Assembly: GCF_039536325.1 (NCBI RefSeq)
Contig: NZ_BAAAYO010000013.1
Span: 62,001 to 126,000, forward strand
Reading direction: 5' to 3'
From: Paenibacillus_AB hodogayensis
GTDB lineage: Bacteria; Bacillota; Bacilli; Paenibacillales; NBRC-103111
DNA: 64,000 bases
The translations under genes were made by a program, and so were the position numbers. Positions 24,328-33,207 of this stretch are shown here, in pieces; position 1 is the stretch's first letter; each line of letters begins with the position of its first letter. Below the pieces are notes generated by a model that saw nothing but the letters and a program-made list of their open reading frames with translations, ran no database searches and was not told the DNA's origin.

Positions 24328-25275
24328 TTACGCCCGAAGGGCGGACCGCCACGCCAGCTTGGCCGCACCGGCCAGGCCCGCATGCTCGCCAAGCTCCGCC
24401 GGCACGATCCGTACCGGACCATAAGCCGGCATCCGCTGCTCCTGCGCCATGCGGTCGATGCGGCTGAACAGGAAATCTCCTTGCGCCGTAACGGCGCCGC
24501 CAATGACGACCGCATGCGGATTGAGCGCATGAGTCAAGCTCGTCAAGCCTACGGCGACATATTCCGCATAACGGTCGATAACGCCCAATGCGGTCTCGTC
24601 CCCGCCGCGCGCCAGCTCGAACAGCACTTTGGCCGATCCGCCGGTAAGCGACTCGCCGATGCCCGCTTCCGCAGCCTGGCGCATAAGCGCCCGCACCGAA
24701 GCGTATTGCTCCCAGCAGCCCTTCAATCCGCAGTTGCACGGCTGGCCGCCATGCCGAATGACAATATGCCCGTAGCCGCCGGCATACCCGTCCCGGCCGT
24801 AATACGGCTCTCCGGCCGCCGTAATCCAGCTTCCGCCTACGCCCGTACCGAGCGTAATGCACAGAAACCCTTCGGTCAGCGACCGGCCCGCTCCGATCCA
24901 CGCTTCGCCGATCGCGAAGGCGTGCGCATCGTTCACCAGCGCGACCGGCAGTCCGGTCTCGCGAGCCATATTGTCGCGCAGCGGCACGCCGGTCCAGCCG
25001 GGGATATTCGAGGTTGCATATCCGATCCGCCCTTCTCCCGCGTGCACATAGCCGGCGGTTGCCACGCCCATGCCGCAGGCTTCCCAGCCTTCCGCCTCCG
25101 CCCGGGCTTTGTAGTCCGCAGCGATGCCGTACAGCTTGCCGAGCAGCGATGCCGGACCGGCCTGAGCGTCGGTCGGCGTATTGTCGGTGTGCAGAATGGA
25201 ACCGTCCGCATCCACGATGCCCGATTTAATGTTCGTTCCTCCAATATCGATCCCGAATACGACTTGCCGCTTCAT
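24328..25275 (-). CDS. ROK family sugar kinase
   Basis: A 315-residue kinase. The ATP-binding motif GIDIGGTNIKSGIVD (8-22), the catalytic base Asp116 in LVNDAHAF, TLGTGVGGSW (141-150) and the zinc site PCNCGLKGCWEQY (Cys180, Cys182, Cys187 with His170) mark a ROK kinase. In the usual ExGH sugar motif, Glu is replaced: the segment reads GGYGH, with Gly at 167. That suggests a changed sugar specificity. The ATG at 25275 overlaps the upstream DUF4434 stop (ATGA) and has GGAGCGGGA before it; 50 more codons are open upstream inside that gene. Position behind murQ suggests an amino-sugar substrate such as GlcNAc, ManNAc or MurNAc; this is inference. Confidence 0.87.
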   Translation of the reverse strand: MKRQVVFGIDIGGTNIKSGIVDADGSILHTDNTPTDAQAGPASLLGKLYGIAADYKARAEAEGWEACGMGVATAGYVHAGEGRIGYATSNIPGWTGVPLRDNMARETGLPVALVNDAHAFAIGEAWIGAGRSLTEGFLCITLGTGVGGSWITAAGEPYYGRDGYAGGYGHIVIRHGGQPCNCGLKGCWEQYASVRALMRQAAEAGIGESLTGGSAKVLFELARGGDETALGVIDRYAEYVAVGLTSLTHALNPHAVVIGGAVTAQGDFLFSRIDRMAQEQRMPAYGPVRIVPAELGEHAGLAGAAKLAWRSALRA

Positions 25276-26246
25276 CGTTCCCGCTCCATCCCCGCTTGCT
25301 TCGCGTCCCACAGCCCGTTGGCGCGCAAGTAAGCCATATAATGTTCGTACAATGGCACCGATGTCTCGTGTCCGGCGTGCACCGGACTGCCGGGCTCGTT
25401 CATCAGGCCCAAGTATTGATAGCATAACACTTTATCCGAATAGTTCGACAGTATTTCCAGTTGGCTCTTTATCCGCTCGAACGATCCGGGATGAAGCACT
25501 TTGCCGGCAAACTGGAACAGCTCCAGATCAGACCAGAGCGGCTTGCCCGCGCGGTCGTGGGCTTCCCGCAGCCGGGCGAACGTCGCATCCGCCGCCTCCA
25601 GCGTCGTCCGTTCGACGCCCAGCTCGTCCTGATACGCGATATAATCGACGTCCAGCGACCGAAGCTGGCCGACAAACCGGTCGTCCCCCGTAATCGAACG
25701 GGTCCCGTACGGCGCGATCAGCACCTTCTCCGGACCGAGCTTGCGCAGAAAGCCTGCCATTTCGTTCGCATAGGCGATATAAGGGTCGGGGAAATAAGTA
25801 AAAATCGCCGCCTCCACCGGCAAGTACCATCCGGCGAACGAGGCGTGGTGCCCGTATCGGGCCGCAAGCTCCCGGGCAAAATCGTACTTCAGCGAAGACG
25901 CCTCGCCGCTCATCGACAAGCTGCCCATAATCGGCGTCGTATAAAAGCCGTTGCCGACATAAATCGCCAGCCCGAGCCGATCGCCGGCTGCAAGCACCGC
26001 CTCCAGCGGGTCCGGGCATACCGTATCCCAGCGATAAGACCATATCTCGGACGGATAAAACGCCTTTCCGTGCAGCGCCACGTTCAGCAGCACAAGCGTG
26101 TCGAGCCCTGCCCGGGCCATTTCGGCCAGCTTCAGGTCCCAGTCCTCCGCCGTAAACCGCTGCGTCACCGCATTCCAGCAGTCCCCTTCATACGGATTCG
26201 GATGGTAGAAATCGAACCACGAGCCCGTAATGCGCATCAAAGCCAT
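25272..26246 (-). CDS. DUF4434-type TIM-barrel protein, probable glycoside hydrolase
   Basis: A 324-residue protein that begins with ITGSWFDFYHPNPYEGD and continues with DTLVLLNVALHGKAFYP, a pattern of the DUF4434 family whose fold is a glycosidase-like TIM barrel. Candidate acidic residues lie in FAGWYLPVEAAIF (Glu near 150) and in IAYQDELGVER (near 221). No signal peptide is visible, so it should act inside the cell. ATG 26246 has a GGGGGG site nine bases upstream; a GTG 26 codons earlier has none. It overlaps the ROK kinase gene by four bases and lies 93 bases after murQ. In this context it may hydrolyse a disaccharide taken up with MurNAc-type sugars, but this is not shown. Confidence 0.75.
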   Translation of the reverse strand: MALMRITGSWFDFYHPNPYEGDCWNAVTQRFTAEDWDLKLAEMARAGLDTLVLLNVALHGKAFYPSEIWSYRWDTVCPDPLEAVLAAGDRLGLAIYVGNGFYTTPIMGSLSMSGEASSLKYDFARELAARYGHHASFAGWYLPVEAAIFTYFPDPYIAYANEMAGFLRKLGPEKVLIAPYGTRSITGDDRFVGQLRSLDVDYIAYQDELGVERTTLEAADATFARLREAHDRAGKPLWSDLELFQFAGKVLHPGSFERIKSQLEILSNYSDKVLCYQYLGLMNEPGSPVHAGHETSVPLYEHYMAYLRANGLWDAKQAGMERER

Positions 26247-26339
26247 ATCGGCGTACCCCCCGATCTTGCATCCCTCTGTCCGGACTTGGCTGACAGCCGA
26301 TCCAGTACAGCCAAGCAAACGCACACCGTATGTGAAGCT

Positions 26340-27242
26340 TCAGCCGCCAAGCGCCCCGCGAACGATGCCGCCGGCCTGCTCCAGGCGCCGCAGCGCCTCC
26401 TCGGCCGTTACGCCGCTCAGCAGCATGACGATGCTGGCTTTCATCTGCCCGCCCGTCGCGCTCATCGCGGCATCCACCGCCGCCTCGTCGGCCCCTGTCG
26501 CCATCGCGACGATTCCGTATGCCCGGTGCCTCAGCTTGCTGTTCGTCGGCTGCATGTCGACCATGAAATTGCCGAACGCCTTGCCGAGCTTTACCATCGT
26601 CGCCGTGCTGATCATATTGAGCACGAGCTTCTGAGCCGTTCCCGCCTTCAATCGGCTGGAGCCGGTCAACGCCTCCGGCCCGACCGCCACTTCGATCCTC
26701 CGGTCGGCCAACGCGCCGATCACCGAATCGCGGCTGCACGCCAAAGCGATCGTCGACGCTCCGAGCGACCTGGCATACTCAAGCGCGCCGACCACATACG
26801 GCGTTCGTCCGCTGGCGGCGATGCCGACGACGACATCGGCCGACGTCAGCCCCCGTCCGGCGAGATCGGCCGCGCCGCATCCCGAATCGTCTTCGGCCGA
26901 CTCGTCGGCCCGATCCCGGTCCGTTCCCCCGGCCACGAGCGCCTGCACCAGCTCCGGCGCCGTACCGAACGTGGGCGGACACTCGTAAGCGTCAAGCACG
27001 CCTAGCCGGCCGCTCGTTCCCGCGCCGACGTAGAACAGCCGTCCGCCCGTGCGCAGACTGGCCGCAATCAGCTCGACCGCCTCCGCGACGGCCGGCAGCG
27101 CCTCCGCCACCGCAGCGGGAACGCGGAAGTCTTCCGCATTCATCAGCGTCAGCAGCTCCATCGTCGTGCATTGGTCCAGATGGCGGGTGCGCGGGTTGAT
27201 CTGCTCGGTGTCCAGCCGACGAATATTCGGGTCCGCTTGCAT
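26340..27242 (-). CDS. murQ: N-acetylmuramic acid 6-phosphate etherase
   Basis: A 300-residue SIS-domain enzyme that cleaves the lactyl ether of MurNAc-6-phosphate to give GlcNAc-6-phosphate and D-lactate during peptidoglycan recycling. The N-terminal consensus LDTEQINPRTRHLDQ, the sugar-phosphate site VGAGTSGRLGVLDAYECPPTF (with the acid-base Glu) and the second acidic stretch ADESAEDD match the family, as does IGIAASGRTPYV-type binding sequence. Two in-frame ATGs, 27248 and 27242, are possible; AGGAG lies eight bases before the second, which is used. It is the first gene of a murQ-DUF4434-ROK operon. Its promoter shares a motif with the nanE promoter. Confidence 0.94.
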   Translation of the reverse strand: MQADPNIRRLDTEQINPRTRHLDQCTTMELLTLMNAEDFRVPAAVAEALPAVAEAVELIAASLRTGGRLFYVGAGTSGRLGVLDAYECPPTFGTAPELVQALVAGGTDRDRADESAEDDSGCGAADLAGRGLTSADVVVGIAASGRTPYVVGALEYARSLGASTIALACSRDSVIGALADRRIEVAVGPEALTGSSRLKAGTAQKLVLNMISTATMVKLGKAFGNFMVDMQPTNSKLRHRAYGIVAMATGADEAAVDAAMSATGGQMKASIVMLLSGVTAEEALRRLEQAGGIVRGALGG

Positions 27243-27321
27243 GCGCATATCTCCTCTCGAAGCGAAATCGGCACATGCTTAACAGCCGATTCGGAATTAT
27301 TTTTCTATAATAATAAACAAA

Positions 27322-27368
27322 AAGGAACTTGTCTCCACCATTATAGAAGACCGTTCCCCTCCCTGTAA
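27322..27368 (-). promoter_or_regulatory. murQ operon promoter with the shared nanE/murQ motif
   Basis: On the minus strand TTACAG (27363-27368), 17 bases, then TATAAT (27340-27345). The plus-strand motif AAGGAACTTGTCTCCA (27322-27337) begins right after the -10 box and so covers the transcription start, a classic repressor position. It matches 23293-23307 at 11 of 14 core positions with the same internal spacing. Confidence 0.6.
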
Positions 27369-27633
27369 AGGTCCAAACCACACGCAAAAAAAGCGACGCC
27401 TCTCCGCCCTTACGGCCGCAAGGGACTTCCGGCATTGCACGCCTTTGATGCAAAAAGAGATGAAATCGGGAGCATAACAGAGCTTTCGTTTTCAGAAAAC
27501 GGCAATATCCGGCATCCTTATGCTCCCCTCGGACAAGCCGAATAAAGCGAACACTTGTTTTTAAAGTTTGACCCTCTGGAAACCGAACTGATACGCTAAT
27601 GACACTTTTTAGGAAAAAGGACGGTGATTCCGG
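27369..27633. other. Region upstream of the ABC exporter with a perfect palindrome
   Basis: No gene is supported here. CGTTTTCAGAAAACG (27487-27501) is a perfect 15-base palindrome about 135 bases before the ABC exporter start and may be an operator. A weak promoter-like TTGACC lies near 27568. The ribosome site GGACGGTGAT precedes GTG 27634. Confidence 0.45.
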
Positions 27634-29460
27634 GTGAAGCTCGCGTTCGTTGCCATTCCCGACTGGCTGGCGTTCTTCGCGGCTCAGTTAACCCGCTCCA
27701 AACGGGCGTTCCTGCTCGTCGCCCTGCTCACGGCCGCCGCCTCCGCATGCGGCGCGGCCGCCCCGCTGCTGATCGGCAGGCTCATGGAAGCGGCGGCCGC
27801 AGGCGGACAAGCCGGCCTGACCGTTCCGGCGGTTTTGCTGCTGGCCGTTCTGCTGGCGTTCGAGCTTTGCGTCGCCTGCCGCGCTTACGTATCGAACAAG
27901 ACGATGACCGATCTGTCGTACAAGCTGACCGAGGACACGCTCGGCACGGTTCTCCGAACCTCGGCCCCGTTCTTCGCCGCCACGGCGCGGGGAGAGCTGC
28001 TACAGCGCTGCACGCAGGATACGCGGGCGATCCAGAAGTTCGGGCTATCGACCTTGCCGGGCTTCCTTCAGGAGCTGCTGCTCGCAGGTCTGGCACTGGC
28101 CGTGATCGCCCGCTGGAACGCGCCTCTTGCGGTTGCGCTTGTCGCCGCTTACGTCCTTTTGTTCATTCCAGTGCATGCGTTCGGACGCAAGCGCGGTCGC
28201 ACCCGTCTGGAACTGGCCGCCCACGACAGCCGGGTTCGCCAGAGCTTGTTGGAGAAGCTAGAAACGATGATCCAGATCAAGCTGTACGGCACCGAGCGAC
28301 AGGAATACGAAGCGGTGGCCGCCGAGCAGAGCCGCTGGGCCGGGCTGAAATTTCAAGAGGGTGTCGCCGACAGCCTGTACCGCCTCTTCCCCCGCATTCC
28401 GGATTCGCTGGCGCCGGCGCTCGTCTTCCTGTTCGCTGGATGGCAAATGGCCACCGGCGACGCGACCGTCGGGCAGCTCGTCGCGATCGTCGCTTATATC
28501 CCGGCCGTCAACGCGCCGGTCCGCTCCTTTTTCTCGCTCTACGCCGCCTTCGCCGATATTCGGGCGCGCATACGCGGCATCGTCGACTACTCGCACCTGC
28601 CGGTCGAGCCCGGCTTGCGGCCGGGGCTGCGCACGCTGCCGGATTACCGCGGCCTGCCGGTCGAATTCCGTAAGGTGAGCGTGGCCGGCGAGCGCGGCGA
28701 TCTGCTGCGCGGACTCACCTTCAAGGTGGAACCGGGCGAGCATATCGCGATCGTAGGGCCGAGCGGAGCGGGCAAAAGCACGCTGCTCCAACTGCTCCTG
28801 CGGCTGCGGGAACCGAGCGGAGGCGAGATCCGCTTTGGGGAAACGCCGCTTGCCGAGCTGAATGCGTCGCACCTACGCAGACGATGCGGCTACGTGATGC
28901 AGGAGAGCGCCCTATTCGGTGGCAGCCTGCGCAGCAACCTGACTTATTTGGCCCCGGCCGACGAAACCGAGCTAGATGAATGGCTAGGCGTCTTCGGAGC
29001 CGCGGATCTGGCGACAGCTTTGCCGGACGGCTACGAAACCGACATCGGCCCCGGAGGAGCCCGGCTGTCCGGCGGGCAGCGGCAGCTCGTCTCGCTTACA
29101 CGCGCGATGGTCGCCCGGCCCGACCTGCTTCTACTGGACGAAGCCACGTCTTCCCTCGACCAAGAAGCCGAAACCGCCGTTTACGAAGCGCTGCATGCCC
29201 GCGCGGGCGGCACGACGCGATTTGCCGTCACGCATCGTCTGCGGGGAGCCGCAATCGCCGACCGCATATTCGTCCTCGATCGCGGCGAGTTGGTCGAGCA
29301 AGGGACGCATCGGGAGCTTCTGACCCGCCAAGGCTTGTACGCCGAGCTGTGGCGGCGGGAACGCGAGCAGTTTGCCGAGGATCGCAGCGGGTATTACGAA
29401 TCCGAAAGGAAGGAAGGAGGAGTGGAGCATGAATCTCGGCCCGTCGCCACGCTCCGCTAG
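27634..29460 (+). CDS. ABC exporter half-transporter (permease fused to ATPase), first subunit
   Basis: A 608-residue half-transporter. An N-terminal six-helix membrane domain (about 20-310) is followed by an ATPase domain with Walker A GPSGAGKST (near 380), signature LSGGQRQLVSL (near 478), Walker B LLLLDEATSSLD and switch VTHRLRGAAIADR, where the usual His-Arg pair is kept. The C-terminal tail is charged. GTG 27634 has GGACGGTGAT upstream. Its last 32 bases overlap the next half-transporter gene, which fits a heterodimeric exporter of drugs, lipids or peptides. The substrate is unknown; a 15-base palindrome upstream may bind a regulator. Confidence 0.9.
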   Translation: MKLAFVAIPDWLAFFAAQLTRSKRAFLLVALLTAAASACGAAAPLLIGRLMEAAAAGGQAGLTVPAVLLLAVLLAFELCVACRAYVSNKTMTDLSYKLTEDTLGTVLRTSAPFFAATARGELLQRCTQDTRAIQKFGLSTLPGFLQELLLAGLALAVIARWNAPLAVALVAAYVLLFIPVHAFGRKRGRTRLELAAHDSRVRQSLLEKLETMIQIKLYGTERQEYEAVAAEQSRWAGLKFQEGVADSLYRLFPRIPDSLAPALVFLFAGWQMATGDATVGQLVAIVAYIPAVNAPVRSFFSLYAAFADIRARIRGIVDYSHLPVEPGLRPGLRTLPDYRGLPVEFRKVSVAGERGDLLRGLTFKVEPGEHIAIVGPSGAGKSTLLQLLLRLREPSGGEIRFGETPLAELNASHLRRRCGYVMQESALFGGSLRSNLTYLAPADETELDEWLGVFGAADLATALPDGYETDIGPGGARLSGGQRQLVSLTRAMVARPDLLLLDEATSSLDQEAETAVYEALHARAGGTTRFAVTHRLRGAAIADRIFVLDRGELVEQGTHRELLTRQGLYAELWRREREQFAEDRSGYYESERKEGGVEHESRPVATLR

Positions 29461-31420
29461 ACGATCGCCCGTTCTGGCCTATATCCGCGCGCATGCCGGT
29501 CCGCGCTGGCCGAACCTGCTGCTCATTTTTCTGAAAAACATAGTAGGCAGTCTGCTGTACCTCGCTCCGCCGTTTTTGACCCAATACGTACTGGAAACCG
29601 TACTCCCGGCGCGGGACTGGAGCTGGCTCGCGGTCGTAGTCCTGTGCATGGTTGCCGCCCCGATCGCCGGGAGCCTGATGATCGTCGCCGAAGTATACGT
29701 CGGCCGTTTTATGGAACGGCTGACCGGCGAGGGCCGGGCCCGGCTGTACGACGGGCTTCAGCGGCTGCCGCTGCACGAGCTGCGGAAGCGGACGATCGGA
29801 GATCTGCACGCCCGCGTCCTGAACGACACGAACGCCATCGGCGAATTCGCGAACGGAAATCTCGGCTTCCTGCTTTTTCATATCGTGACGATTATCGGCG
29901 GGGCGTCTTATTTGCTGTACTTGCATCCGGCTCTCGGGACGGCCGTCCTGCTGCTGTGGGTCGGACAAGCGTTCATGACGACCGCTTTGGGCAGCCGGGC
30001 CAAGCAAAGATGGGCGGAAGCGTCGAGACACAGCTCCAAGGTGGCAGAGAAGGTCCGCGAGCTCGTCACGGCGGCCGTTTTCCTGAAAGCCGCAGGCCGG
30101 GAGACGCAAGCTCTCGGTACGGTGAAGGAATGCCTTGGCCGAGAGCGGGACCATGCCCGGCGCGGCGCCTTGACCGATTACCGGATTCAGCTGGTCCATG
30201 CCGTCCTGAATGCGTCGTCGCCGGTTCTCATGTATGCGGTCGGGGGATGGTTTGTCGTCAATCATGCCATGACGCTCGGCGCACTGGTCGCCTTTATTAC
30301 TGTGTTTACTTGGCTGCGGCCTTTCGGCGTCTCGCTGATCCAGATGACGCTTGCCGCCATCAAAGTGCTGCCGGCCATCGACCGGGTAACGGAAATCGTC
30401 CATCCGGTCGCGTCCGGAAACGGAACCAGGATACCGGAGGGAGCGCTTGTCCTTGAGGGAGACCGTCTCTCCTTTCTATACGAGAATACGGACCGCCCGG
30501 CGCTGAACAGCGTCAGCCTCCGAATCTCACCGGGTTCCGTCGTATGCGTCGTCGGCCGCCGCGGATCGGGCAAATCGACGCTCGCCGGACTGCTGCTCGG
30601 GCTGCACCAGCCGTCTTCGGGCGTCGTCTCGCTGGGCGGCGTGCCGCTGAAGCAGCTTGATCCAGATTGGCTGCGCCGCCGCCTGCTGTGCGTCACGCAG
30701 GACGTCATGCTGCGCAGCGGCACGATCCGCGACAACCTCGTATACGGCAGCGAAGACGCCGGTACGGAGGAGATCGCGAACGCCATGCGGGTTGCCGAGC
30801 TGGACGAATGGATCGGGGGATTACCGGACGGCTTGCATACCCGCGTAGGCGAGCAGGGGCTGCAATTGTCCGGCGGCGAGCGCCAACGCATCAGCATCGC
30901 CCGCGCGCTCCTGCGCAAGCCGGCTATCCTCGTTCTGGACGAGGCGACTTCGGCGCTGGATACCCGGACCGAGCATAGGCTGCTAAGCAAGTTGATTGGC
31001 CATTTGCCCGGCTGCGCCTTGCTGTTCATCACCCATCGCCTGTCGATCGCCCGGCAAGCGGATCATATTATCGTCATGCGCGACGGAGCTGTCGCGGAGA
31101 GCGGAACGTACGAGGAACTATTGGCCGAATCGTCGCTGTTCCGCACCTACCTCGAGCACGCCGGCTCCGGCCGCAAGTGCCGGAGCCTGAACTGTTTTGC
31201 CGCCAATGCCAGAACCGGAGCCTCTGCTCGACCAGGGCTTGGAAGGAGAGACGGGGGCAGCGGGCCGCCTCTCCCGTCTTCTCACCCTTGCCGCAGCTGC
31301 TTCATATACGCTCGGCGCGTTAAGGCGAAGTACATGAACTGCAGCAGCGTGTATACGCCCATCACTGCGAGGCCCAAGTACCATACCTCGGTGTTCAGCA
31401 AGTTGCCGAGCGCCTTGTAG
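29429..31420 (+). CDS. ABC exporter half-transporter, second subunit, with an odd C-terminal extension
   Basis: A 663-residue half-transporter. The membrane domain covers about 20-320, and the ATPase has Walker A GRRGSGKST (near 379), signature LSGGERQR (near 484), Walker B ILVLDEATSALD and ITHRLSIAR. The family normally ends near LFRTYLEHAG (about residue 575). Here the frame runs some 85 residues further through Arg/Ser/Cys-rich sequence with no domain character, crosses a strong hairpin at 31163-31187, and overlaps the convergent BceB-type gene by 139 bases. The natural stop was probably lost, by frameshift or mutation. ATG 29429 follows GGAGGAGTGGAG; it overlaps the partner gene by 32 bases. 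Confidence 0.85.
   Translation: MNLGPSPRSARRSPVLAYIRAHAGPRWPNLLLIFLKNIVGSLLYLAPPFLTQYVLETVLPARDWSWLAVVVLCMVAAPIAGSLMIVAEVYVGRFMERLTGEGRARLYDGLQRLPLHELRKRTIGDLHARVLNDTNAIGEFANGNLGFLLFHIVTIIGGASYLLYLHPALGTAVLLLWVGQAFMTTALGSRAKQRWAEASRHSSKVAEKVRELVTAAVFLKAAGRETQALGTVKECLGRERDHARRGALTDYRIQLVHAVLNASSPVLMYAVGGWFVVNHAMTLGALVAFITVFTWLRPFGVSLIQMTLAAIKVLPAIDRVTEIVHPVASGNGTRIPEGALVLEGDRLSFLYENTDRPALNSVSLRISPGSVVCVVGRRGSGKSTLAGLLLGLHQPSSGVVSLGGVPLKQLDPDWLRRRLLCVTQDVMLRSGTIRDNLVYGSEDAGTEEIANAMRVAELDEWIGGLPDGLHTRVGEQGLQLSGGERQRISIARALLRKPAILVLDEATSALDTRTEHRLLSKLIGHLPGCALLFITHRLSIARQADHIIVMRDGAVAESGTYEELLAESSLFRTYLEHAGSGRKCRSLNCFAANARTGASARPGLGRRDGGSGPPLPSSHPCRSCFIYARRVKAKYMNCSSVYTPITARPKYHTSVFSKLPSAL
31163..31187. 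other. Strong hairpin inside the 3' part of the ABC exporter gene
   Basis: GGCTCCGGC pairs perfectly with GCCGGAGCC over a 7-base loop, and TGTTTT follows five bases later. Its position fits the ancestral terminator of the exporter gene. A second inverted pair, AGACGGG/CCCGTCT, spans 31249-31279 just outside the end of the BceB-type gene. Confidence 0.5.
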
Positions 31421-33207
31421 GCGAACGCGGCATGAACGGCGCCGACCGCAACCGGCAGGAAGAATACGATCCCCACCTGAGTCCCGGTAATTTTGCGGAT
31501 TTCCCTCTCCGACATGCCGATCCGGGAAAGCGCCCGAAACTGCGCCTGATCGTCCTGAATTTCCGTAAACAGCTTAAAATACAGCATGCTGCCGGAGGCG
31601 ACGAAGAACAGGACGCTGACGAGCAGACCGATAAATAGCGTCAACGAATTGAACTGCTTGTAGGCCAAATAGTCCCCGATACGCATTTTCAGTCCTTGCC
31701 TGGCTTCCTGCGGCAGCGCCTCGGCGAGCCGCTGCGAGCCCTCAAGCGAGCTTTTCCAGTTGCTCGTTTCGAGACCGTAGTACGTTTCCAGCTTCGAGGC
31801 CGGCAGTCCCCGGGTCAGCTCCGCGTAGTGGTTGTCGTTCAACACCAGCATGGAGGTGTAATCTGCGTCCACATTCGTAACCCCGCCGTTAAGCTGCCCG
31901 TCCGAGACAAGCGTCAACGGCTTGCCGTCCAAGCTCGTCTCCAGCCGGCTTCCTTTCGCGAAAAACTCGACCGCGACCTCTTTGTACGGAAACACATACA
32001 AAGCATGGCCCGCTTCGATCCGTACGGCGCTTCCGCCCAGCTGCCGTACGGCCTGGTTGTAGGCTTCCTCCGGCACGAGCAGCGCTTCCGTCTTTTTGTT
32101 GCTCATCTGTGCAAGGGTAATCGGCACTTTTACGCCCGTCAGCTGCAGTTCGTACTTAAGCTGCTGACCGTTCTCCGCCAGATGCCGCTTCATCTCTTCG
32201 AGGCTGACCTTCGCCGGCCCCTCGCCTCCGCGCTGGATAAGGCTAAACGCGTGCGGATATTGCGCGATCACCCGGCCCTCCGTATCCTCGTACATCACGT
32301 AGAAGGTGCCCGAAGCGGTCAGAATGACCGCGCTTAGTATCGCAACCATGAACAGCGTGCGCGCATTGTCTTTCAATCGGAAGACGAGCTGGGCTACGGT
32401 AACCAGGTTCGTATGGCGGTAATACAAGCCCGGCGTCATCTGGAGACGCCGCAAAATGGCCACGCTCGCCTGCGTGAACAGGAAGTAAGTGCCGACCACG
32501 ACGGTAGTCAGAATCGGGAACATCAGGAACAGGATATGTGCCAAAGTCGAATGGAACGCCATGTAGTAGCCGGCGGCCAAACAGCTGACGGCAAGCACCA
32601 CCAGCCCCATGGAATACGCGGGCAAGCTTTTCGGCTTCTTCGCCGCCTTCAGCAGGTCGATGATCTGACTGCGCCCGACGCCGATCAGCGTATACAGCGT
32701 TATCAGCTCGAATAGCGCGAAGAAGCCCGCCACGGTCAGCCAGATCGCCTTCGGTGCAAGAATAAACCGGATCGGACTTTCCACCTTCAGCAATTCGGCG
32801 ATCGCCATGAAAAACAGCTTAGAAAACAAGGCGCCCAAGCCTACTCCGGCGGCAATAGCCAGCACCGCTATCAGCGTGTTTTCGTACAGCACGAGCCGGG
32901 CGATCTGCCCGTTCGTCGTACCGAACAACCGGAGCAGCCCGAACTCTTTTTTGCGCGTTTTGAGAAAGGCAGACATGGAGTACAGCACGAAGAAGAACGA
33001 GAAAATAATAATGATGTATTCGCATAATACCATGCCGTAGCGGACTTTATCCGCTGCCCGGATCTCGCCGCTAATCACGTCGGGGTGGAACAGGAAGGCC
33101 GCATAGATGAAGAAGATCATGACCGAGAAGGTGCTGCTCAGGAAAAAGGCGATATACCGGTTCCAATTGCCCTTCACATTACTCCTGGCGAGCGTTCGCA
33201 ACGTCAT
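31282..33207 (-). CDS. BceB-type ABC transporter permease
   Basis: A 641-residue FtsX-like permease with ten predicted membrane segments and a large extracytoplasmic domain of about 200 residues between segments seven and eight (roughly 310-520). That layout is typical of BceB proteins, which work with BceA against peptide antibiotics such as bacitracin and signal directly to a BceS-type kinase. The N-terminus TLRTLARSNVKGNWNRY and the RKKEFGLLRLFGTTNGQIA loop fit the family. The start at 33207 has GGGAGGGA upstream and overlaps the end of the ATPase gene by 29 bases. Its 3' end overlaps the convergent ABC exporter frame. Confidence 0.9.
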   Translation of the reverse strand: MTLRTLARSNVKGNWNRYIAFFLSSTFSVMIFFIYAAFLFHPDVISGEIRAADKVRYGMVLCEYIIIIFSFFFVLYSMSAFLKTRKKEFGLLRLFGTTNGQIARLVLYENTLIAVLAIAAGVGLGALFSKLFFMAIAELLKVESPIRFILAPKAIWLTVAGFFALFELITLYTLIGVGRSQIIDLLKAAKKPKSLPAYSMGLVVLAVSCLAAGYYMAFHSTLAHILFLMFPILTTVVVGTYFLFTQASVAILRRLQMTPGLYYRHTNLVTVAQLVFRLKDNARTLFMVAILSAVILTASGTFYVMYEDTEGRVIAQYPHAFSLIQRGGEGPAKVSLEEMKRHLAENGQQLKYELQLTGVKVPITLAQMSNKKTEALLVPEEAYNQAVRQLGGSAVRIEAGHALYVFPYKEVAVEFFAKGSRLETSLDGKPLTLVSDGQLNGGVTNVDADYTSMLVLNDNHYAELTRGLPASKLETYYGLETSNWKSSLEGSQRLAEALPQEARQGLKMRIGDYLAYKQFNSLTLFIGLLVSVLFFVASGSMLYFKLFTEIQDDQAQFRALSRIGMSEREIRKITGTQVGIVFFLPVAVGAVHAAFAYKALGNLLNTEVWYLGLAVMGVYTLLQFMYFALTRRAYMKQLRQG

